Source: Verrucomicrobiota bacterium (GTDB lineage Bacteria; Verrucomicrobiota; Verrucomicrobiia; Chthoniobacterales; UBA10450). Taken from it: a DNA stretch of 5,057 nt. The position numbers and the translations under genes are program-made. The DNA is taken from assembly GCA_003219945.1 (NCBI GenBank), contig QHQV01000409.1, positions 1 to 5,057 of the forward strand, given 5' to 3'. The notes below the pieces were generated by a model. That model saw nothing but the letters and a program-made list of their open reading frames with translations, was not told where the DNA came from and did no database searches. This document shows positions 1 to 4,795 of this stretch, one piece after another. Numbering within the stretch: the first letter of the stretch is position 1; each line of letters begins with the position of its first letter.

Positions 1-2
1 TG

Positions 3-674
3 GGCGCGCGCGCCGAACTGAAATGGGAACAGACCATGATCGAGCTGCATCCCGCCGCGAACGACAAACAGGCAATCGGCCATTTCAAGTACCAGAACAC
101 TGGCAGCACGCCTGTGCACTTTAAGTCTGTTCATGCCTCCTGCGGTTGCACCACTGCGCAAAGCCAGAAGGAAGAAGTGCCGCCTGGAGATAAAGGCGAG
201 ATCACGGCCACATTCAACATCGGAGACCGTACCGGTACACAGGTCAAAACTGTGACTGTGGAAACCGACGAGGCCACAAATCAGAGAACAGTGCTCACTC
301 TGAAGGCGGAAATCCCACAGCAGCTCGAGATCACCCCAAATTTCGTGTTTTGGAAACAGGGCGACAAGGCGGACACAAAGACAATTAACGTAAAAGTAGG
401 CAAAGATTTTACGGTCAAACATATCAAGGTCACGTCATCGACTCCCGATTTTCAAACCAAAGTGGAGGAAGCTGGTAATGGCCAGTTCAAAATCGACGTG
501 AAACCGCAGGATACTAACAAAATCGTCGCTTCGATGCTGACGATTCAGCCCGAGGATTCACAGAAGGTGTTTTACGCCACTGCGCGGATTACCAACGCTC
601 CGAATGTTCCCGTCGCTCCAGCTGGTGCGACTGCGCCGGCTCGTCCGACTGCTCCGACTGGTCAAACGCATTGA
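3..674 (+). CDS. DUF1573 domain protein, left-truncated (probably exported)
   Basis: The frame is open from the first bases of the window, and the codons before the ATG at 36 (reading AELKWEQT) match the usual beginning of a DUF1573 domain. The true start and any signal peptide therefore lie upstream, and the ATG at 36 is probably internal. Counting from that Met, an Ig-like domain spans about residues 1-95 and contains the family hallmark SCGCTT (Cys36, Cys38), followed by PPGDKGEI and a strand-rich ITATFNIGDRTG stretch. A second strand-rich part follows at about 97-190, then an Ala/Pro/Thr tail with short tandem repeats (TCCGACTGC then TCCGACTGG, 644-661). DUF1573 proteins are common in Bacteroidota and Verrucomicrobiota. 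They are usually exported and have no agreed biochemical role. The stop overlaps the TTG start of the next gene, so this is the upstream visible member of a three-gene operon. Confidence in the family is high; function is unknown. Confidence 0.88.
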   Translation, partial: GARAELKWEQTMIELHPAANDKQAIGHFKYQNTGSTPVHFKSVHASCGCTTAQSQKEEVPPGDKGEITATFNIGDRTGTQVKTVTVETDEATNQRTVLTLKAEIPQQLEITPNFVFWKQGDKADTKTINVKVGKDFTVKHIKVTSSTPDFQTKVEEAGNGQFKIDVKPQDTNKIVASMLTIQPEDSQKVFYATARITNAPNVPVAPAGATAPARPTAPTGQTH

Positions 675-1099
675 AATTTTTACTCGCACGCCAGGCTGCT
701 GTAGTGGCAGCCTTGGCGCTTTTCCCTGCGGCCGGCGAGGCGGTCTACTTCCGCGACAAGATTTCGTGGCGCTCCGCCATTGCGCCGTCGGAAATGGTGA
801 CTGTCGAGCAGGCGCGCGGATGGGGCGACAGTGCGATCTGGGTTGATGCACGACCGGACGATGAGTTCGCGAGCGATCACGTTCCCGGCGCGATTTCGTT
901 GAACGAAGACCGGTGGGATGAATTGCTGCCGCAATTCCTGGCGGTGTGGATGCCCGGCAAAAAAATCGTCGTCTATTGCAGCAGCCTGAGCTGCAACGCC
1001 AGCCGGGAAGTGGCTCGGCGCCTGCGCAAGGAAGCGCAGCTCTCCGACGTGTTCGTGCTCGAAGGCGGCTGGGAAGCGTGGCTGAAAAAGAACAGATGA
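671..1099 (+). CDS. Secreted rhodanese-like domain protein
   Basis: This 142-residue protein has one rhodanese domain behind an N-terminal signal peptide: MKFLLARQ, a hydrophobic AAVVAALALFPAA core, and a likely cut near AGEA at residue 24. The family signatures are clear. WVDARPDDEFASDHVPGAI (57-75) is the usual D-x-R-xx-x-E-F-xx-H-xPGA stretch. VYCSSLSCNAS (101-111) is the active-site loop, with Cys103 at the catalytic position and a second Cys at 108. VFVLEGGWEAW (127-137) is the usual C-terminal motif. Rhodaneses carry sulfane sulfur as a Cys persulfide; a periplasmic form would act on thiols or sulfur outside the cytoplasm, with substrate unknown. The start is TTG at 671, sharing TTGA with the preceding stop. 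No Shine-Dalgarno sequence is visible, so translation is probably coupled. A later start would remove the signal peptide. The stop overlaps the next ATG (ATGA). Confidence 0.9.
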   Translation: MKFLLARQAAVVAALALFPAAGEAVYFRDKISWRSAIAPSEMVTVEQARGWGDSAIWVDARPDDEFASDHVPGAISLNEDRWDELLPQFLAVWMPGKKIVVYCSSLSCNASREVARRLRKEAQLSDVFVLEGGWEAWLKKNR

Positions 1100-1599
1100 A
1101 CCAAACACCGAACGTCGAAGAGCGAAGATCGGATATCGAATTGCCGGGTGATGTTGGGTCGTTAGGCGTTTGGCGTGTTCTCTGGCGAATTCTCGATTTC
1201 GTTCTCGCCGGGATTTTCATTTACGCCGGAGCGCTCAAGGCATTTGATCCGGTTCAGTTCGCCAGCGACATCGATAATTACAAAATTCTGCCGTGGCCGG
1301 TTAGTGTCGCACTCGCGTTTTATCTCCCTTGGCTGGAAATTTTCTGCGCACTTGGACTCGTGTTTCGTTTTTTATATCGTGGCGCGCTGTCGATTTTGAG
1401 TGTGTCGATCGTTGTCTTCACGCTTGCCACGATTGCGGCAAAAGTTCGCGGACTCGATATCACCTGCGGCTGTTTCGGTCACGCCAGCCAACACTGGAGT
1501 TTTCCAAGCCATCTCGCGACGAATCTTGCAATTCTCGCTGGGCTGCTCGCGCTTTTGTTCAAAGCCACTTCTGGAAATAGACGACAAAATGCGGTCTAA
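1096..1599 (+). CDS. MauE/DoxX-like integral membrane protein
   Basis: This 167-residue protein has four predicted membrane helices at about residues 31-50, 68-90, 96-117 and 138-156. It matches the MauE-type (methylamine utilisation) branch of the DoxX-like group: FIYAGALKAFDPVQF (41-55) after helix 1, NYKILPW (61-67), PWLEIFCALGL (78-88) in helix 2, and the characteristic ITCGCFG (122-128) between helices 3 and 4, with Cys124 and Cys126. MauE itself supports maturation of the disulfide-rich methylamine dehydrogenase small subunit. No mau structural genes are visible here, so the protein more likely serves another redox or thiol partner. The ATG at 1096 was chosen because it overlaps the upstream TGA as ATGA and gives a normal family length. 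The frame is open further back to 946, but that part lies within the rhodanese gene and does not resemble the family. Third gene of the operon. Confidence 0.87.
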   Translation: MNQTPNVEERRSDIELPGDVGSLGVWRVLWRILDFVLAGIFIYAGALKAFDPVQFASDIDNYKILPWPVSVALAFYLPWLEIFCALGLVFRFLYRGALSILSVSIVVFTLATIAAKVRGLDITCGCFGHASQHWSFPSHLATNLAILAGLLALLFKATSGNRRQNAV

Positions 1600-1624
1600 T
1601 TCTCGTTAGGTCGTGACCTCTGCG

Positions 1625-1640
1625 AGCGCATTAATGCGCT
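1625..1640. terminator. Perfect 16-bp palindrome, possible terminator after the operon
   Basis: AGCGCATTAATGCGCT is exactly self-complementary. As RNA it could form a six-pair hairpin with a TTAA loop. It sits 26 bases after the MauE-like stop and is followed by only three T bases, so it is a weak intrinsic terminator at best. A protein-binding operator is the alternative reading. Confidence 0.35.
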
Positions 1641-1694
1641 TTGGACAGCCGGTGGATGGCCTATTGTTTGAAGGAGAAACACCCGCTAGACTGA

Positions 1695-1715
1695 CTTCTC
1701 CACTATAATGAGAAG
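1695..1715 (+). promoter_or_regulatory. TATAAT box inside a 6-bp inverted repeat, upstream of the VOC gene
   Basis: CTTCTC (1695-1700) and GAGAAG (1710-1715) are perfect inverted arms around the 9-base loop CACTATAAT, which holds a consensus -10 hexamer TATAAT at 1704-1709. No good -35 hexamer lies 16-18 bases upstream. The right arm ends 9 bases before the ATG at 1725 and is the only purine-rich stretch available as a weak ribosome binding site. The layout fits a repressor operator over a -10 box or a small RNA hairpin masking the ribosome site; both are inference. Confidence 0.4.
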
Positions 1716-1724
1716 AGTAATCCC

Positions 1725-2135
1725 ATGAATGGCTCAGTCTTGATACCAAGCCTGCGATACAAGGACGCACCTGCAGCAATTGCGTGGCTCGAGCAAGCAT
1801 TCGGCTTCGAACGTCATGCGGTCTACGAGGGACCTGATGGCACGGTGGCTCACGCGGAGCTGCGCTTCGGCAACGGCATGGTGATGCTGGGGTCGGCGAG
1901 CAACAAGAGTCCGCTTAAGCATCTGTATGTCAGCCCGGTGGAGATTGGCGGACGCGTGACCTCGCCGCTCTATCTGATTGTGGAGGATTGCGAGCCGGCC
2001 TACGCTCGGGCTCTCGCCGCAAAAGCGGAGATCGTTATGGACATGAAGAGCATGGAATATGGTGGCAAGGCGTTCACGGTCGGGGATCCTGAAGGATACC
2101 TTTGGTCCTTGGGCGAGTATTCCCCATGGACCTAG
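1725..2135 (+). CDS. VOC (glyoxalase/bleomycin-resistance fold) family protein
   Basis: This 136-residue protein has the length of a single-chain VOC protein with two beta-alpha-beta-beta-beta modules. The first begins with SVLIPSLRYKDAPAAIAWLE (4-23) and continues AFGFERHAVYEGPDGTVAHA (25-44) and ELRFGNGMVMLG (45-56). The second begins at SPLYLIVEDCEPAYARALAA (80-99) and ends with the common VOC motif DPEGYLWSLGEYSPW (121-135). The pattern resembles PhnB/YdfO-like members rather than true glyoxalase I. These proteins may bind a metal, a small electrophile or a drug, and the substrate cannot be told from the sequence. It stands alone, 125 bases after the operon, with its own candidate promoter and only a weak ribosome binding site. 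The family is secure; the function is open. Confidence 0.9.
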   Translation: MNGSVLIPSLRYKDAPAAIAWLEQAFGFERHAVYEGPDGTVAHAELRFGNGMVMLGSASNKSPLKHLYVSPVEIGGRVTSPLYLIVEDCEPAYARALAAKAEIVMDMKSMEYGGKAFTVGDPEGYLWSLGEYSPWT

Positions 2136-2239
2136 AAAGAAACCGTCACCACCTAACCGGGCGCCCACCCAGCCGCTAGCCGTAGGACTAAGAGCCACTA
2201 ACCCGCCGACCAAGGTGAGTAATTGCTAATGACCTTCGC
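2136..2239. other. Short spacer without a recognised gene
   Basis: This stretch between the VOC stop and the small basic gene holds the 8-bp palindrome GGGCGCCC (2159-2166) and a Shine-Dalgarno-like AAGGTGA (2212-2218). The latter is followed by a four-codon frame, MTFA, from ATG 2229 to TGA 2241-2243. No terminator with a T tract is visible. Confidence 0.5.
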
Positions 2240-2389
2240 GTGATTAGGAAATTGAAGTCCGGCAAGTATCGGCTCTACTCTCGCAAGAAAGATCCGCGAA
2301 TCGGCAAACGAAGAAATCTCGGCACCTTCAACAGCAAGGCGGCGGCGAAGAAACACGAACGCGCGGTTCAGTATTTCAAACGGCACTAG
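2240..2389 (+). CDS. Small, highly basic 49-residue protein, possible AP2/arm-type DNA-binding fold
   Basis: A frame starting at GTG 2240 encodes 49 residues: MIRKLKSGKYRLYSRKKD (1-18), GKRRNLGTFNSKAAAKKHER (22-41) and AVQYFKRH at the end. Eighteen residues are Lys or Arg and only two are acidic. I recognise this as a type of small conserved protein seen in soil bacteria, without an assigned function. The layout (two short strands around GKYRLYSR, a G-K-R-R-x-L-G-T-F turn and strand, then an Ala-rich helix) resembles the beta-beta-beta-alpha arm or AP2-type DNA-binding domains at the N-terminus of tyrosine integrases. No integrase is nearby. The start is uncertain: homologous starts as I remember them read M-x-VIRKL, which would need a start a few codons earlier. 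A Shine-Dalgarno-like AAGGTGA (2212-2218) instead serves an out-of-frame ATG at 2229. Confidence 0.68.
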   Translation: MIRKLKSGKYRLYSRKKDPRIGKRRNLGTFNSKAAAKKHERAVQYFKRH

Positions 2390-2410
2390 CGCTGTAAGAA
2401 TGTTGTAGCG

Positions 2411-2429
2411 ACCAGGGCCTATGGCCGGT
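2411..2429. repeat. Short imperfect hairpin in the 2390-2513 spacer
   Basis: ACC-AG-GGCC-TAT-GGCC-GGT can fold into a seven-pair stem with a two-base bulge and a TAT loop. It follows GTAGCG and is not followed by a T tract, so it is not a clear terminator. Its form (GTAGCG, then a G/C arm, TAT, then the complementary arm) resembles dispersed intergenic hairpins I associate with Verrucomicrobiota genomes. There is no second copy in this window to confirm that it repeats. Confidence 0.3.
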
Positions 2430-2474
2430 TGAGTCATCACCAATATTTCCAAGGCCGAACGCCCTTTTGCCGGC

Positions 2475-2505
2475 TTGATTAACCTAGCCTGCCCGAGACT
2501 ATACT
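2475..2505 (+). promoter_or_regulatory. Candidate promoter for the split protease-like gene
   Basis: TTGATT (2475-2480) and TATACT (2500-2505) stand 19 bases apart, a slightly long sigma-70-type spacing. A transcript starting about seven bases after the -10 would begin almost at the ATG at 2514, giving a leaderless or near-leaderless message. No Shine-Dalgarno sequence precedes that ATG, which is consistent with this. Evidence is by inspection only. Confidence 0.33.
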
Positions 2506-2513
2506 GCGTCGTG

Positions 2514-3573
2514 ATGATTCAGGTACGGTTCTTTCTTCGATACGCGCTTTGGATCACGGTCTTTGTGGCGATAGGACATGCGACCACGCAGGTTCTCGCT
2601 GAATCGCTACTCGCGCAGCAAACGCAAGCGACGCCGCCGATTACGACTACCGCACAACCACCGACGACCGCACCGATGAATCAGTCGCCTCAAGCGAACA
2701 CCGGCCAAACGCAATCATCCTTGGAAGCGAAAGTCCGGCCGTCGGTGATTTGGGTGACGGCCTTCGATTCAAAAGGGAATTTGTTGCGGACGGAGAGCGG
2801 CTTTTTCATTTCGCCGGACGGCAGATTTGTTACTAGGGCAGATGCAGTTGAAGGTGGCGCTAATGCCGTCGCGAAGACTGCGGACGGTGGAATTTACAAC
2901 GTGAGCGGAGTTCTAACCGTTTCGAAGTCGGCAGATTTGGCGGTGCTCAAGGCCGAGGTCAAGGGTCAAGCCCAAAAAGCTTTTGAGGTTTCTCGATCTA
3001 AACAAAACCGGCGAGCTGTCGGCAGGCGCAAGGGTCGCAGTCGTCGGCAGCGCGCTGGCTGGAAACGAGGGTGCGGCTCGCGAAACAACAATCACCGGGC
3101 AATCGTCCGATCGATTGGAAATCGCGGGGACAACTGCCGCGAGTTCCGTCGGGTCGCCGGTCGTAAATGAAAATGGGGACGTTGTTGGCATCGTCGCGTC
3201 GGCTGGAGAAAAAACCATTGCTCGTCCTGTCGCTGCCTTGGACTCGGTCTTGTCTCGAGTCACGGCCGATACTCAGGCACGCTGGCCGCAAACGGCCCAA
3301 ACGAGCCCTACACCGCAGGCGACGCCGAAGCCGCGATTGCTCTATGCGCCTGCGCCGTCGTTTCCGCCCGGCCAGTCTCTGCCTGGACAATCGGGGACAG
3401 GCCGTTTCCGATTGACGTTCGATTCGCAGGGAAATGTTACGAACATCCAGATCGCCACGTCTACCGGAAATCCGTACTTCGACCAGGCGGCGATAAAAAC
3501 GCTTGGGCAATGGAAGTCTGCTCCGAGTCAGGGATGGCAAGCGACGGTTCCAGTCACCTTCAAAACGCGGTGA
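2514..3573 (+). pseudogene. Frameshifted trypsin-like (S1C-type) protein with TonB-like C-terminal domain; catalytic residues lost
   Basis: Two adjoining frames form one protein of about 350 residues. The first, from ATG 2514, encodes an N-terminal hydrophobic segment (about 5-29; signal peptide or anchor), a Thr/Pro/Gln-rich linker (about 35-70) and the start of a trypsin fold (SGFFISPDGRFVT, 95-107). Near 2974-2985 the frame must move forward by one base; RFLDLNKTGELSAG then continues the fold to SSVGSPVVNENGDVVGIVAS. A Pro-rich linker and a TonB-C-like domain (from about 3397: RFRLTFDSQGNVTN and YFDQAAIKTLGQWK) complete it. The usual catalytic His position, T-N-x-H-V-V, reads TRADAV, placing Asp at GAT 2841. 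The usual G-x-S-G-x-P reads SSVGSP, placing Val at GTC 3148. The Asp of SADLAVLK is kept. It is therefore probably not a working protease even if the frame is intact in the genome. The frame change could be decay, sequencing error in AAAAA or TTTT, or real frameshifting. Confidence 0.8.
2974..2985 (+). other. Site of the frame change in the protease-like gene
   Basis: AAAAAGCTTTTG holds a five-A and a four-T run. Upstream the reading is GQAQKAF; downstream it is LRFLDLNK in the next frame. Removing one A or one T would join the halves as QKLLRFLDL or QKALRFLDL. Conserved protein sequence resumes immediately after the runs in the new frame, and after this point the upstream frame turns into an arginine-rich stretch that does not look like a domain. 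Confidence 0.75.
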
Positions 3574-4166
3574 CCAAAAGTCAAACTGCTGCGCTTGGAT
3601 TTCGAGTGAAAGCAGGTTGGGCGGCGGTTGTGCTCCTGACAGACACAGCGCATTCCCCGCAGCTCTCGGATGTCAGTCGCATCGAGCTGTGCGATCCACG
3701 ACTTCCCGAAACCCGGCAGCCATATCATGCAGCCATGGGAAAACTCGAAACGAACTCGACAAAACTGGATCAGCGCGAGCGGGTGGTGCGAAGCATTTCG
3801 CAACAGGCACTTACAATACTTCTTAAAGGCTATCAGCAAAAAGGATTTCGGATCAGGCGCGCTGCGCTTGTGGTGGGAAGCCAGATCGATCCCGCTAAGA
3901 TCGCAAATCCGCACATTCGAGCGCATGCCCTCGAAGGGCAGTTATTTCGGTCGGCGATGGAGCAAACTTTGCAGGATCATAAGGTTCGCACTGACGTTCT
4001 TCTCGAACGCGACGCTTACTCCATCGTCGCTGCGCGGTTAAGACAGTCCAGTCATGATGTGGAACGGGCGATACAGGATTTCGGGCGATCGGCGCCGGCG
4101 AAACGTGGACCATGGCGCGCAGAGCAAAAGCTCGCCGTGCTTGCTGCGTTATTTGCGCTCGGATAG
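3570..4166 (+). CDS. Conserved protein of unknown function, 198 residues
   Basis: I recognise a recurring but uncharacterised family and no named function. The GTG at 3570 was chosen because it overlaps the preceding stop as GTGA and places the conserved strand LGFRVKAGWAAVVLL (9-23) near the N-terminus; the open frame further upstream is only the shadow of the TonB-like domain. Other conserved-looking blocks are ELCDPRLPETRQPYHA (39-54), ALVVGSQIDPAKIANPHIRA (99-118) running into HALEGQLFR, VLLERDAY (143-150) and GPWRAEQKLAVLAALFAL (180-197). There is no signal peptide or membrane helix, so it should be cytoplasmic. The alternation of strands and helices, with recurrent acidic positions (Asp42, Glu122, Asp148), could suit an RNase H-like or actin-like alpha/beta fold, but that is speculation. 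Coupling to an exported neighbour may be incidental. Confidence 0.8.
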   Translation: MTKSQTAALGFRVKAGWAAVVLLTDTAHSPQLSDVSRIELCDPRLPETRQPYHAAMGKLETNSTKLDQRERVVRSISQQALTILLKGYQQKGFRIRRAALVVGSQIDPAKIANPHIRAHALEGQLFRSAMEQTLQDHKVRTDVLLERDAYSIVAARLRQSSHDVERAIQDFGRSAPAKRGPWRAEQKLAVLAALFALG

Positions 4167-4198
4167 TCGTGGAATTATGGCAACCGAAGCGGGTGTCC

Positions 4199-4204
4199 TA
4201 CAAT
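4199..4204 (+). promoter_or_regulatory. Possible -10 box before the acetyltransferase
   Basis: TACAAT precedes the two candidate start codons. It overlaps the ATG at 4203, so if it is a real -10 box then translation must begin at the later ATG at 4218. The nearest -35-like stretch, TTATGG at 4175-4180, is poor. Confidence 0.22.
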
Positions 4205-4748
4205 GTTAATTGTGAGGATGAAAATTCGGCCCGCCGTTGAAGCGGATCGCAATGCTATCTGGAACATTTTCCGCGAGGTCGTTGCGGCGGGAGATACGTA
4301 TGCGTTGGACCCGAACATCTCACGCAAAGATGCGCTGGCGTACTGGTTTGTGCCCGGCACGCAGACGTACGTAGCGGAACAACCACCTATGGGGATTGCT
4401 GGCACTTATATTTTACGGCCTAACCAGTCAGGTGGGGGGGCGCACGTCGCCAACGCAGGATTCATGGTTTCGGCTAGCGCTCGGGGACAGGGAATCGGTC
4501 GCGCAATGGCCGAGCACTGCTTGAGCGAGGCGCGCCGACTTGGTTTTCGCGCGATGCAATTCAATTATGTGATTTCCACGAATATCGCTGCGATCCGTCT
4601 ATGGCAGGACCTCGGTTTCGAAATTGTTGGCACATTGGCGAGTGCGTTCCGTCATCCTGAGAAAGGATACGTCGATGTTTATGTGATGTATCGTTCCTTG
4701 CTAGAGCGTCGCGTTCGGCGCGCCCGGCGATCGCGCCCCAGCAGCTAA
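4203..4748 (+). CDS. GNAT-family N-acetyltransferase
   Basis: This is a single-domain acetyltransferase of 181 residues from ATG 4203, or 176 from the in-frame ATG at 4218. It opens with the usual IRPAVEADRNAIWNIFREVV (8-27). The acetyl-CoA pyrophosphate loop is plain at ARGQGIGRAM (93-102), in the form R/Q-x-x-G-x-G/A, preceded by the strand HVANAGFMVS (81-90). The later part has FNYVISTNIAAIRLWQDLGF (120-139), the common N-x-x-A-x-x-L/W-x-x-x-GF motif B. The acceptor cannot be named; relatives are annotated only as GNAT proteins. Family members usually end near VMYRSL (161-166), and the 15 residues after that are very basic (LERRVRRARRSRPSS), probably an extension. A seven-G run at 4434-4440 lies within the gene without disturbing the frame. 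Neither start has a good ribosome binding site. It lies 36 bases after the previous stop, so co-transcription is possible. Confidence 0.92.
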   Translation: MLIVRMKIRPAVEADRNAIWNIFREVVAAGDTYALDPNISRKDALAYWFVPGTQTYVAEQPPMGIAGTYILRPNQSGGGAHVANAGFMVSASARGQGIGRAMAEHCLSEARRLGFRAMQFNYVISTNIAAIRLWQDLGFEIVGTLASAFRHPEKGYVDVYVMYRSLLERRVRRARRSRPSS

Positions 4749-4795
4749 ACAATCATTGCAAAGTAAGCGGTTTCCGGCTGAACCTAAGCAGCGGA

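Noticed and set aside
946..1095. Earlier in-frame start for the MauE-like protein
   Set aside because: The added residues lie wholly inside the rhodanese gene in another frame and look random; ATG 1096 overlaps the upstream stop.
680..1108. Minus-strand frame exactly antiparallel to the rhodanese gene
   Set aside because: It mirrors the coding bias of the rhodanese gene; no motif or start signal supports it.
558..1220. Long minus-strand open frame opposite the rhodanese and the DUF1573 tail
   Set aside because: Its translation is Arg/Ser/Pro-rich with no domain, and it is antiparallel to genes with clear family motifs.
1734..2213. Minus-strand frame opposite the VOC gene
   Set aside because: The plus strand has a complete VOC domain; the reverse product has no recognisable pattern.
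2998..3540. 180-codon minus-strand frame opposite the TonB-tailed half
   Set aside because: The composition is dominated by Arg, and the plus strand encodes recognisable domains throughout.
4434..4440. Seven-G run as a phase-variation switch
   Set aside because: The acetyltransferase frame is intact across it, and a single run of this length in a GC-rich gene is weak evidence for slippage.
4717..4737. Inverted repeat GGCGCG/CGCGCC as a terminator
   Set aside because: It lies inside the acetyltransferase coding region, has no T tract after it, and short GC palindromes are common in this composition.
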